Shown here in pieces: positions 1-9,036 of a stretch of 25,273 bases of DNA (positions are counted from its first letter, which is position 1; each line of letters starts with the position of its first letter). Both the position numbers and the translations under genes were made by a program. A model generated the notes under the pieces. It saw only the letters and a list, made by a program, of their open reading frames with translations. It was not told where the DNA came from and ran no database searches. Source of the DNA: CAYMKE01 sp964345135 (GTDB lineage: Bacteria > Bacteroidota > Bacteroidia > Bacteroidales > JBBRXJ01); assembly GCA_964345135.1 (NCBI GenBank), contig CAYFQI010000008.1, forward strand, positions 1 through 25,273. The letters run 5' to 3'.

Positions 1-177
1 CCTTGCACCTTATTCATTATATTTATTTTTTGAAAAAAAATAATTAATAGAAGTCTCCTTAAATTTTGCCCGGTGCTTATAAAATCGCTTTACTCGTTTC
101 AAAATTATAAATATCATTTGGTATTTTATAATTCGATATAAAGTTTATGATTATTCGTTTTTATGCTTAAAGCAAAA

Positions 178-2190
178 TTATTGTAGAAATATAATTTTTC
201 GGGTTTGTTCAGATTTTTGTTTTCCTGAGTTAATTTTTATTTTACACAAATATGTTCCTTTTGTTAAATGATAATCCAATAGATTAAATGTTTTTTCAAT
301 CATGCCGGGTTTAGATTGATTGAAATTTCCGAGGGTTGCAATTTCCTGACCATTTATGTTGAATAATGAAATAGAGAATTTAGCCGGAATAGTTGCAATA
401 ATTTGGACATTAAATTCTCCTTTGGTAGGATTTGGGAAAACATGGAATTGTTTAATTATATTACCATGTTCTAAACTTTTCACCAATGTTGAACCCGTAT
501 CTTTAGGATAATCATTAGTACTTCCATATACTAAATCAGAAGGGATTGACACCAAGTGAATTCCACCAAGAAATCCTTGATTCCCCCTGTATTCTTTATC
601 ATCTCCGTTATTCCAATGTTCATGTACGCCCAGGCTTTTTAAAGGGGTGCCGTCTCGTTCGGGGTCATATGTGATGTTGTCCGGCCAATTGGATGTATCT
701 GCTGCCTGGTGAATGTAATCCTGTGTAGCTTCGTATAAAGGATATGCTTCGCTTGATCCACCATGATCGGATGAATAATTCAAATATTCTTCAAATAAAA
801 AGTCGAAAGCAACAGATTCAATGGCTACAGGGTCTTGAGATAAGAATAATGAAGACATATAATCATCATTAAAAGGCTGCATTTTCCATTTATAAATTAT
901 TCCATCCCAATCATGGCCTGTCCATAGGGCATCTACAATATAAAGGACTGTATTGCCTCCCATATATTTATGCCCCATATAATCTACTAAATGTCTGTAA
1001 TGTCTCATACCCTGGTACCCATCACTGGTTGGAAAACAATAATGAAGATCTTTTCCCATCTGTTGATCTGAAGGAGTTTGCTCATTTCCTAATACAGAAC
1101 CCTGATGATTTTTTGCTGCAATGGTAATTCCAGCAGAAGAGTGGGATTTAAGAGATGGAATATTAATAAAATAATCTGCTTCTACATATGCTTTGGGTAT
1201 TTTTGAAGAAAAAATGCTGTCACTCGTATAAAATTCAACACTATCTGACATTTCAGTTAAAATGCGTCCGTACCAACCTTTTCGATCTATATAATTAACA
1301 TTTGGAAATTCTGAATGGCATTTACTCCATTGAATATCAAAAAAGTTTCTAAATGGGTCTCCTATTGTTATGTTTTCTTGAGCAACTCCTAATTCATTAA
1401 TAAGTTGTTTCAAAAGAGCAAGAATCAATTGAGGTGATGCATCTAATTTTGGGTCTTTTCTATCATATTCTGTCCATTTCAATCCATGCACCAAATTTAT
1501 TTTGATGCAAATTTTTTCTCCACTTGTATACCCGGTATTACCTCGTCCTTTCTTATTGTTATGATATTTAAATAAAGCATTCCAGGCATTAGAAACTGTA
1601 TTTTCTCCTGCGATTTTTTTTATTCCATTAGCTAACATAGCATCTACTACACTTTGATCAGTATTAGTATCTGTAAACCAATAATCCGGATCAGTATTTG
1701 TACAATGTTCATTTGTTGCATCAGCATCATACACCCAAACAACACGGCCATTATAAATTCCATATCCTTCTCCCATGGGGTCATTTCTGCTATCTGTCAG
1801 CTCAGAGACCATCGTTACATCTGCAGCAATACCTGCAAAACCATATTTGGAATTTTGTAAAACTAAGAATGAACCACTCACAAAAGCAACCACAAAAAAT
1901 ACTACTGCAAATGTGTATTTGGATTGACCCCATTTTGCTTTAGCTTTCTGAAAAGAAAAAACCGTTACTGCAACATTAAATACCCATAATAAAAAGGCAG
2001 ACATAATAGGAGCAGTAGCTTGCATACAAGGGTATGTTATCCTGCTGGGTTTTTGGATGATCCTGCTTAAAAACCATATAGTTGATAAACTACCAATGAT
2101 AAAAAAATAAATTTTGGCAGTGTATTGTTTTTTTTTGAAAAATGAAATTGATTTTTGAATAATTTGTTGTAGATAATTTTTAATATGCAT
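178..2190 (-). CDS. DUF362 domain protein with N-terminal membrane segments and T9SS sorting domain
   Basis: The 670-residue product has three hydrophobic segments near the N-terminus (about 27-45, 61-80 and 92-111). They enclose the stretch KPSRITYPCMQA, which I recall as typical of this N-terminal region. A DUF362-like core follows at about 225-470, with LKSHSSAGITIAAKNHQG near 347-364 and SQDPVAIESVAFDF near 451-464. Residues 582-670 form a type IX secretion C-terminal sorting domain, beginning FHVFPNPTKGEFNV and ending in a basic segment. DUF362 proteins are poorly characterised; some are linked to iron-sulfur chemistry, but no CxxC ferredoxin cluster is visible here. The sorting domain predicts export across the outer membrane, whereas the three N-terminal helices would normally hold the protein in the inner membrane, so the topology is unclear. 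The gene stands alone, 119 bases downstream of the GH3 gene on the same strand. Family assignment is fairly sure; function is unknown. Confidence 0.8.
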   Translation of the reverse strand: MHIKNYLQQIIQKSISFFKKKQYTAKIYFFIIGSLSTIWFLSRIIQKPSRITYPCMQATAPIMSAFLLWVFNVAVTVFSFQKAKAKWGQSKYTFAVVFFVVAFVSGSFLVLQNSKYGFAGIAADVTMVSELTDSRNDPMGEGYGIYNGRVVWVYDADATNEHCTNTDPDYWFTDTNTDQSVVDAMLANGIKKIAGENTVSNAWNALFKYHNNKKGRGNTGYTSGEKICIKINLVHGLKWTEYDRKDPKLDASPQLILALLKQLINELGVAQENITIGDPFRNFFDIQWSKCHSEFPNVNYIDRKGWYGRILTEMSDSVEFYTSDSIFSSKIPKAYVEADYFINIPSLKSHSSAGITIAAKNHQGSVLGNEQTPSDQQMGKDLHYCFPTSDGYQGMRHYRHLVDYMGHKYMGGNTVLYIVDALWTGHDWDGIIYKWKMQPFNDDYMSSLFLSQDPVAIESVAFDFLFEEYLNYSSDHGGSSEAYPLYEATQDYIHQAADTSNWPDNITYDPERDGTPLKSLGVHEHWNNGDDKEYRGNQGFLGGIHLVSIPSDLVYGSTNDYPKDTGSTLVKSLEHGNIIKQFHVFPNPTKGEFNVQIIATIPAKFSISLFNINGQEIATLGNFNQSKPGMIEKTFNLLDYHLTKGTYLCKIKINSGKQKSEQTRKIIFLQ

Positions 2191-2268
2191 AATACTTAAA
2201 TTTAGTTTGAGAGCATATAAAAAATATTGACTTATAATTTTCCCCTCAAATTTTTATAAAATAACAAT

Positions 2269-2276
2269 CAAATATA
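2269..2276 (-). promoter_or_regulatory. Candidate Bacteroidota -7 box for the DUF362 gene
   Basis: Read on the minus strand this is TATATTTG, a perfect match to the TAnnTTTG -7 consensus. It lies about 80 bases upstream of the start codon in an AT-rich gap. No TTTG-like -33 element is present at the usual spacing, so a chance match is possible. Confidence 0.3.
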
Positions 2277-2309
2277 CGATTTTTTCTTCAGATAAAATTA
2301 AAATTACTT

Positions 2310-5300
2310 TTATCGTTTTATGCCTGCGCATTGTTTTTTATCCAGGGCATCATATATTATTTTTTGGATTTTGGTCCTGACATCCATTGTAATTAATTTT
2401 CTGTTATATTGATCAGGATGTATTCTGTTTGATAAAAAAATATAAATTATATTATACTCAGGGTCTGCCCAGGCAATGGTTCCTGTGAAACCGGTATGTC
2501 CGAAACTGTCAAAATATATCCCTTTACACGTGGGACCGGGTTTATCTTCTTCTGTTACCGGTTTATCAAATCCCAATGCTCTTCTGTTATCATTTTCTTT
2601 AAAAGGAGATGAAGTAAATGTATCTATTGTTTCTTTATTAAAAAAGTTTTTTCCTCCATAATGCCCTTCATTGAGGTACATTTGCATGATCTTAGCCAAA
2701 TCAATGGCATTTGAAAAAACGCCGGCATGTCCTCCAACTCCTCCTAACATGGCTGCACCGGGATCATGAACATATCCTCTTAATAATTGTTTTCTGAATA
2801 TCTGGTCATTTTCTGTTGGGACAATCTGTTCAGGAGGGTATTTTCTCAGGGGTAAATAGAGCGTGTAATTTGCTCCGATCGGCTTATAAAGGTTTTCATG
2901 AATATATTGCTCCATCTGCCTACCTGTTATTTTTTCAATTAATTTATAGAAATAATAAAAACCTAAATCACTATAACAATAAGATTTTTTTTCAAATAAT
3001 TTGGATTTATTGATCCTTTCGTATATGGTGTCAATATAAGATCCATTCATATATAAGTGGTCTGCTGCTTTTACATGATATTTTTCTGAATAGTCATAAC
3101 TGAATACACCTTTTTTAAACCGGTAATTTTTATTTAAAAATTTATGATGATCCAGCATGAAAGGATAATCTATTGATAGTTCTGTGTTAAACAAATCTTC
3201 ATTATAATCAAGCCCTTCAATTGTATAAAGATAAAAGGGAAGCCATGGGAACAACCCTGCCTGATGTGATAATACTTCGCTTAAAAGGATGTCTTTTTTG
3301 TTTGTTGTAGCAAGAGAGGGAAGATATGCGGATAGTTTTTTATTTACATGTATTTTCTCTTCTTCGTATAGCTTCATTAATGAAGGAACTGTTGCAATAA
3401 TTTTGGTAATAGAAGCCACATCATACAGGTCAAAATGTTTTACCGGTGTCTCTTTTAAATACGTGTGATGGCCGAATGTTTTGTTATAAAATATTATTTC
3501 ATCTTTTGCAATAAGCACCTGACAACCAGGTATGGCCTTTTTTTTTATTGCATCTAAAATAATGTTGTCAATATAATGCAATGTATCGTTATTTATGTTC
3601 ACCTCTTCAGGGACTGAATATTTCAGTCGTATTTTATTGGTTTTTAATCCTGTTCCTGCAGGAAATTCGGGAGTTGCTGTAACAGGGAGTATTCCATCGG
3701 CTCCAATTCCTCCAAATATTAACTGTGCAGATAACTCATGAACTAGGGGTTCGTCTTCATAGGATATAATGATGCCTTCGAATACATCTGTATTTGAAAA
3801 ATAAGCCAATCCATAAGGGTTTGCAAATAAATCAAGTATTACATGAACCTGTTCAGCAAGCTTGGTAGCAAAGTCAATCGCATGTTTTGTTAAACCATAC
3901 CCTTTAGACGGGTATAAACTTGTTTTATGAAATCCGATAATTACTAAATCATATTTATTTAATGATTCACGTAAACGGTTAAATTCAGATAGAGGTGCAT
4001 ATTTTGATATATTATAATGTGTTACATCAGTATAAAAATCCATTCGTTTCTGAAACTGGTTGGTTGAACCATCTCCTATTGTTACTGAAGCAATCGTAAG
4101 CGTGTCTAAAGATTTTAGAGGGATTATATCATGTTTGTTTTGTATTACTGTTAAAGATGCCTCATAAAGTTTATTTATAAGAAACTTATATTCAGGCATA
4201 TGAATGTCTGAGTAAATGTTGCGGGAATAAATAGTGTCTTTTTGGTTCAATCCAAGCCAATGTTTTGCATAAAGAATTTTTCGACATTTTGCATTGATGT
4301 CTTTTTTACTTATACTTCCTTTTTTTACTGCTTTTAGGATGGTTGAAACTGTTTTTTCTACATCTTCCGGCATCAGCAACAGATCATTCCCGGCTTTTAT
4401 TGATCGGACTGCAATGTCATCTGTATCATAATAATTGCTAACACCTTTCATGTTCAATGCATCGGTTACTGTAATCCCTTTAAAACCCATTTCATTTTGA
4501 AGTATTCCCCTGATAACCGGTTTTGAAAGAGAAGTAGGTAAATACTTTGTGCTGTCTAATGACGGAACACTAAGATGGGCTGTCATTACACCGGCGGCAC
4601 CTTTTTTTATTAAAAATTGAAAAGGATATAATTCTATTTCTTCAAGTCGTTTTTTACTATGTTTAATGACGGGCAATGTTTTATGTGAGTCAAAACGAGT
4701 GTCGCCATGCCCCGGAAAATGCTTCGCTGTAGCCAATATACAATTATCCTGTAATCCCTGGATATAAGCAAGTGATTTCTCGCTCACCCGGATTTTATCT
4801 TCACCAAACGAACGGTAATTAATAACAGGATTATCAGGGTTAACATTGACATCTGCAACCGGTGCAAAATTCATATGTATTCCTAAGCGGTTTAATTGTT
4901 CGGCGATATCCTCACCCATTTGATAAATTAAATGATTGTTTTGAATAGCCCCTAAAGTCATTTGATAAGGATAACGAATCGTGCTGTCAAGCCGCATTGC
5001 TAACCCCCATTCTGCATCCATTGCAATCAGTAAAGGTATTTTTGTGATTTTCTGATAATTATTTAGTTGCTTGGTTTGTCGTAATGGCCCTCCCTGGAAA
5101 AAAATAATGCCGCCAACATTATATTTTTTTATCAGTTTTTCAACATGGTTTACATGCTTTTCTCCTTGATTAGAATATCCCGGAACCATTATTAACTGGC
5201 CGATTTTTTCTTCAAGAGACAACGTATTTAAAACTGAATCTGCCCATGCAATTTGACCTTGATGAAAAGGCGGGAGTTCATCTTTGGTCAAATAATCAGC

Positions 5301-5357
5301 AGAAGCAAATTGTAAAAAAACAAAAAAGAAAAATGTGAATACTATATTTTTACACAT
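2310..5357 (-). CDS. GH3 beta-N-acetylglucosaminidase (NagZ-like) fused to serine beta-lactamase-fold hydrolase
   Basis: This is a 1015-residue two-enzyme protein. A signal peptide occupies about residues 1-20, so the protein should be exported. Residues 35-370 are a GH3 domain of NagZ type: KHFPGHG at 212-218, the Asp223-Ser-His225 acid/base dyad, and the nucleophile Asp299 in VTDALNM. A C-terminal GH3-like region follows to about 580. Residues 590-1010 form a class C beta-lactamase/penicillin-binding-like domain with Ser649-I-T-Lys652, Tyr795-S-D and His954-T-G, so all three active-site motifs are present. Together the domains suggest cleavage of N-acetylglucosamine from peptidoglycan fragments, with a second hydrolase acting on the same or a related substrate. 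I recall this fusion from other Bacteroidota; the substrate of the second domain is not established from sequence. The segment between the SxxK and YSD motifs is about 140 residues, longer than in simple beta-lactamases. Confidence 0.88.
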   Translation of the reverse strand: MCKNIVFTFFFFVFLQFASADYLTKDELPPFHQGQIAWADSVLNTLSLEEKIGQLIMVPGYSNQGEKHVNHVEKLIKKYNVGGIIFFQGGPLRQTKQLNNYQKITKIPLLIAMDAEWGLAMRLDSTIRYPYQMTLGAIQNNHLIYQMGEDIAEQLNRLGIHMNFAPVADVNVNPDNPVINYRSFGEDKIRVSEKSLAYIQGLQDNCILATAKHFPGHGDTRFDSHKTLPVIKHSKKRLEEIELYPFQFLIKKGAAGVMTAHLSVPSLDSTKYLPTSLSKPVIRGILQNEMGFKGITVTDALNMKGVSNYYDTDDIAVRSIKAGNDLLLMPEDVEKTVSTILKAVKKGSISKKDINAKCRKILYAKHWLGLNQKDTIYSRNIYSDIHMPEYKFLINKLYEASLTVIQNKHDIIPLKSLDTLTIASVTIGDGSTNQFQKRMDFYTDVTHYNISKYAPLSEFNRLRESLNKYDLVIIGFHKTSLYPSKGYGLTKHAIDFATKLAEQVHVILDLFANPYGLAYFSNTDVFEGIIISYEDEPLVHELSAQLIFGGIGADGILPVTATPEFPAGTGLKTNKIRLKYSVPEEVNINNDTLHYIDNIILDAIKKKAIPGCQVLIAKDEIIFYNKTFGHHTYLKETPVKHFDLYDVASITKIIATVPSLMKLYEEEKIHVNKKLSAYLPSLATTNKKDILLSEVLSHQAGLFPWLPFYLYTIEGLDYNEDLFNTELSIDYPFMLDHHKFLNKNYRFKKGVFSYDYSEKYHVKAADHLYMNGSYIDTIYERINKSKLFEKKSYCYSDLGFYYFYKLIEKITGRQMEQYIHENLYKPIGANYTLYLPLRKYPPEQIVPTENDQIFRKQLLRGYVHDPGAAMLGGVGGHAGVFSNAIDLAKIMQMYLNEGHYGGKNFFNKETIDTFTSSPFKENDNRRALGFDKPVTEEDKPGPTCKGIYFDSFGHTGFTGTIAWADPEYNIIYIFLSNRIHPDQYNRKLITMDVRTKIQKIIYDALDKKQCAGIKR

Positions 5358-5510
5358 AAAAAATATTTGATTTTATTAAAATATTAAAAATATATTTTTA
5401 TACAACTTTATGGATTTTGCTCACGTATAAAGTGTTTATTAATGGTCTAAAGATAAAAAAAATAACGTCAAAATTAATTGAAAAATATGTTCTTATTTGC
5501 TTTTTTTCAC

Positions 5511-5518
5511 TACTTTTG
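5511..5518 (+). promoter_or_regulatory. Candidate -7 promoter box that fixes the start of the tricorn gene
   Basis: TACTTTTG matches TAnnTTTG exactly. Transcription would start about 5 bases downstream, near 5523, excluding the upstream in-frame ATG codons at 5417 and 5522 and leaving a leader of about 25 bases to the ATG at 5549. A -33 TTTG is not evident at normal spacing (the nearest is TATG at 5486-5489). Confidence 0.45.
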
Positions 5519-5548
5519 ACAATGTCTCAAAAACAAACGTGTATGATA

Positions 5549-8500
5549 ATGAATAGTAAACCCTCTGTTTTATTTGTTTTATTTTTATTATTTGCTGGGA
5601 TTCAGTCATTTTCAAATAATATTGATAGATTATTTCGATTTCCGGACATTCACGAGGAAAAAATTGTATTTTCATATGCCGGTGACTTATACGTGGCGAA
5701 CAGTAATGGCGGAACAGCCCGTAAAATTACTTCACACGTGGGTTATGAAATGTTTCCGCGTTTTTCACCGGATGGCAGACATATTGCGTTTACAGCTCAA
5801 TACGATGGCAATACCGAAGTTTATATCATGCCTTCTGAAGGAGGAGAGCCCGTGAGGTTAACATATACAGCAAATATAAAGAGAGATATTATATCTGACC
5901 GCATGGGGCCGAATAATATTGTAATGGAATGGTCTCCTGATAGCGAATGGATCGTTTACAGGAGTAGGCAACACTCGTTCAATTCCTTTAAAGGTCAATT
6001 ATTTCGTGTTCATAAAAACGGGGGTCTTCCCGAGCAAATCCCTCTTTCTGAAAGCGGTTTTTGTTCCTATTCTCCTGATGGAAATAAGCTTGCCTTTAAT
6101 AAAATATTCAGGGAATTTCGAACGTGGAAGCATTACAGGGGCGGAATGGCTGGAGAATTATGGATATATGATTTTCAATCTCAAAAGGTTAAAAAAATAA
6201 CTAAAAATACAGTTCAGGATATTATTCCAATGTGGCTTGGGGATCATTTATTTTTTCTTTCTGACAAAGATTACACGATGAACCTGTATTCCTATAATCT
6301 TTCTAATGACTCTATCAAACAATTAACGTTTTATTCCGAATATGATATTAAATTTCCCTCTGCAGGGATTGAACATATTATATTTGAAAATGGTGGTTAT
6401 TTATATAAATATAACATTAAAGACAAACAAGCAGAAAAAATCAATGTTCAAATTTCAAATGATCAAATATATGCAAGAAATGAGCTTAAGAAAGTTGATG
6501 ATGATATAAAAAGCTATTCATTGTCTCCCAATGGGAAAAGAATTGTTTTCAGTGCCCGGGGAGACATTTATTCAGTCCCGGCCAAAGATGGTATTACTTA
6601 CAATATAACAAATTCGCCCGGCGCACATGATCAAAATGCCGTGTGGTCGCCTGACGGAAAATATATAGCATACCTGTCAGATAAAACCGGGGAATATGAA
6701 CTATTCATACAGCCACACGACTTGTCACGGGAACCTATTCAGGTAACTAATAATGCCGAAACGTATAAATTTAGTATTAAATGGTCGCCAGACAGTAAAA
6801 AAATATTATGGAATGACAGAAAATTCCGTCTTAGGTATGTCGATATTGAGACAAAAAAAACTACGCTGGTTAAAAAAGCGAAGCATGATGTAATCCGTGA
6901 ATTCAACTGGTCTCCAGACAGTCGATGGATCGTGTATAGTGAAGAAGGGGATAATACCATGTATAAAATTTTTATTTATCAAATTGATGATCAAACAAAT
7001 CATTATGTTTCTGGTGAATGGTATCATTCCAATAATCCGTCTTTTAGTAATGACGGGAAATATTTGTTCTTTACTTCAGCCCGTAATTATTCGCCAACCT
7101 TTAGTCATGTAGAATGGAATTATGCTTATTATGATATGTGTAAAATATATTTCATTCCTCTTTCCAAAAATACCCCTTCTCCCGTTGCACCTAAAAATAT
7201 ACAGGCAGACATCATCCAGGATAATGAAAGCGAAACATCAAAAGAAAACGAAGACAACAAAACAGTGGACATTGATTTTGACAATATTCAATCCCGCATT
7301 ATTGAACTTCCCGTGAAAGCTTCAAATTATTCGAAAATTAGTGCAATAGGAAATCATGTTTATTATTATGAAAAGTCAACACATAATGGAGCATTGCATC
7401 TTAAAATGTATGATATGGAAAAGGAAAAAGAAACTGAATTAGGTAAAGGAATGCACTATTCTATCTCCCCGAAATACAATAAGATGCTTGTGAAAAACAA
7501 TGGAAACTATGCTGTTATTGACATCCCAACAAGCAGTATCAGTATTTCAGACCCGGTTGACCTTTCACAAATGAAAGTTTTTGTTAATTATGACAAAGAA
7601 TGGGAACAAATCTTTGAAGAAAGCTGGCGACAAATGAGGGATTTCTTTTATGTTGAAAACATGCATGGTGTGGATTGGAATAAAATGAAAGAAAAATACA
7701 AAAAACTGGTACCTTATGCCAATCACCGGGATGATTTAACATATATTATTGGTGAAATGATAGGGGAATTAAATGTAGGCCACGCATATGTTCAAAGCGG
7801 GGAAAAGCCCGAACCCAAAAAAATCAATACCGGCCTATTGGGTGCAGTTGTTGAAAAACATTCTTCTGGTTATTTTCAAATAAAAACTATCCTGGAGGGT
7901 GCTTCGTGGAATAAAAAACTTTATTCACCGCTTCAGGAAATTGGACTAAATGTGAAAGAAGGGGATTTTATACTTGCCATAAACGGCAGCGGTACAAATG
8001 AAACAAACAATATCTATCGCTTATTGATTGGTAAAGCCGGCGAAGAAGTTGAATTAACAATTAATAATAAGCCTTCATTGAAAGGAAGCTACAAAATTGT
8101 GGTCAGGCCTGTTGACGATGAATCACCATTGTACTACCACCAATGGGTTCAGAATAATATTGAAAAAGTTAACCAAGCCACCAATGGTGATGTGGGATAT
8201 GTGCATATACCGGATATGCTTTCTGAAGGCCTTAACGAATTTGTGGAATATTATTATCCGCAGATACGCAAGAAAGCCCTTATTATTGATATCAGGGGTA
8301 ATGGTGGAGGTTATGTATCTCCTATGATTATTGAGCGCCTCAGGCGGGAAAATATCAGGGCTAAAATGACAAGAAACGTTGAAGAAGGACAACCCCATCC
8401 CACAATGACCCTGCAAGGCCCAATGGTAACGCTCATAGATAATTATACTGCTTCTGACGGAGATTTAATGGCATATGCTTTTAGAGAACATAAATTGGGA

Positions 8501-8803
8501 AAACTCATTGGGACACGTACCTGGGGAGGCGTTGTTGGAATAACAGGAAGCCTGCCGTTTATTGACGGGGGAACTTTAAGAAAACCCGAATATGCAAGCT
8601 ATTCTGCAAAAGAAAGCAAATGGATTATTGAAGGAAAAGGGGTAGAACCGGATATCTATGTTGAAAATGACCCTCATCAGGAATACCTGGGGAATGATGC
8701 ACAACTTAAAAAGGCTATTGACATCATCACTCGAAAAGTTAAAAAAGAATATAAACCTGTTCCTCCCATCCCGGAACCACCTGTTAAGAATCAATGGCAA
8801 TAA
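5549..8803 (+). CDS. Tricorn-type protease (S41 family) with beta-propeller and PDZ domains
   Basis: I chose the start at 5549, giving 1084 residues, because it begins a clean signal peptide (MNSKPSVLFVLFLLFAG) and lies just after a candidate promoter box. The reading frame is open from 5417, but those extra residues would precede the likely transcription start; 5543 is equally possible. In this numbering, about 25-300 and 315-660 hold repeated WD40-like blades (motifs such as FSPDGRHIAF, WSPDGKYIAY, WSPDSKKILW) that form the tricorn beta-propellers. An acidic linker lies near 545-580, a PDZ domain near 760-855, and the tail-specific protease core near 870-1050. His745 in NVGHAY and Ser969 in TASDGD match the tricorn catalytic histidine and nucleophile. 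Family members degrade oligopeptides released by larger proteases; the signal peptide places this one in the periplasm. No partner gene is adjacent: the GH3 fusion is divergent and glgE starts 233 bases later. Confidence 0.88.
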   Translation: MNSKPSVLFVLFLLFAGIQSFSNNIDRLFRFPDIHEEKIVFSYAGDLYVANSNGGTARKITSHVGYEMFPRFSPDGRHIAFTAQYDGNTEVYIMPSEGGEPVRLTYTANIKRDIISDRMGPNNIVMEWSPDSEWIVYRSRQHSFNSFKGQLFRVHKNGGLPEQIPLSESGFCSYSPDGNKLAFNKIFREFRTWKHYRGGMAGELWIYDFQSQKVKKITKNTVQDIIPMWLGDHLFFLSDKDYTMNLYSYNLSNDSIKQLTFYSEYDIKFPSAGIEHIIFENGGYLYKYNIKDKQAEKINVQISNDQIYARNELKKVDDDIKSYSLSPNGKRIVFSARGDIYSVPAKDGITYNITNSPGAHDQNAVWSPDGKYIAYLSDKTGEYELFIQPHDLSREPIQVTNNAETYKFSIKWSPDSKKILWNDRKFRLRYVDIETKKTTLVKKAKHDVIREFNWSPDSRWIVYSEEGDNTMYKIFIYQIDDQTNHYVSGEWYHSNNPSFSNDGKYLFFTSARNYSPTFSHVEWNYAYYDMCKIYFIPLSKNTPSPVAPKNIQADIIQDNESETSKENEDNKTVDIDFDNIQSRIIELPVKASNYSKISAIGNHVYYYEKSTHNGALHLKMYDMEKEKETELGKGMHYSISPKYNKMLVKNNGNYAVIDIPTSSISISDPVDLSQMKVFVNYDKEWEQIFEESWRQMRDFFYVENMHGVDWNKMKEKYKKLVPYANHRDDLTYIIGEMIGELNVGHAYVQSGEKPEPKKINTGLLGAVVEKHSSGYFQIKTILEGASWNKKLYSPLQEIGLNVKEGDFILAINGSGTNETNNIYRLLIGKAGEEVELTINNKPSLKGSYKIVVRPVDDESPLYYHQWVQNNIEKVNQATNGDVGYVHIPDMLSEGLNEFVEYYYPQIRKKALIIDIRGNGGGYVSPMIIERLRRENIRAKMTRNVEEGQPHPTMTLQGPMVTLIDNYTASDGDLMAYAFREHKLGKLIGTRTWGGVVGITGSLPFIDGGTLRKPEYASYSAKESKWIIEGKGVEPDIYVENDPHQEYLGNDAQLKKAIDIITRKVKKEYKPVPPIPEPPVKNQWQ

Positions 8804-8990
8804 GAATAATCCACGTTATTTTTGATTTGCTGAAGGCCAGGTGGAGCGCACGGGACAAAAATATTTTTTGTTTTTATATGCTCGGTTCTACACGTAAAAT
8901 TGTTTAAAATTTTTCTGCTGTAAATCAATTTATATTCAGTGGGATAGAAGATATTAAAAACAGAACAAAATATTAATGTTTTTTTTGCAT

Positions 8991-8998
8991 TATTTTTG
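8991..8998 (+). promoter_or_regulatory. Candidate -7 box for the glgE operon
   Basis: TATTTTTG matches TAnnTTTG and lies 38 bases before the glgE start codon, predicting a leader of about 34 bases. A -33 TTTG at the usual 17-23 base spacing is not visible. The position fits a promoter for the three-gene operon. Confidence 0.42.
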
Positions 8999-9036
8999 CA
9001 ATTTTGTAAACATCATAGTTTGAAAAAATATAGATT

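Noticed and set aside
2291..2314. GATAAAA/TTTTATC inverted repeat at the end of the GH3 gene as a terminator
   Set aside because: The stem is only 7 bp, nearly all A/T, overlaps the stop codon and lacks a proper U tract.
5417..5548. In-frame N-terminal extension of the tricorn protease from ATG 5417
   Set aside because: It would put a second hydrophobic stretch before a complete signal peptide and would start upstream of the TACTTTTG box at 5511-5518. The ATG at 5549 (or 5543) is more credible.
8855..8871. AT palindrome after the tricorn gene as a terminator
   Set aside because: The pairing is A/T except for one C-G pair and includes a bulge, so it is not distinguishable from chance in this AT-rich gap.
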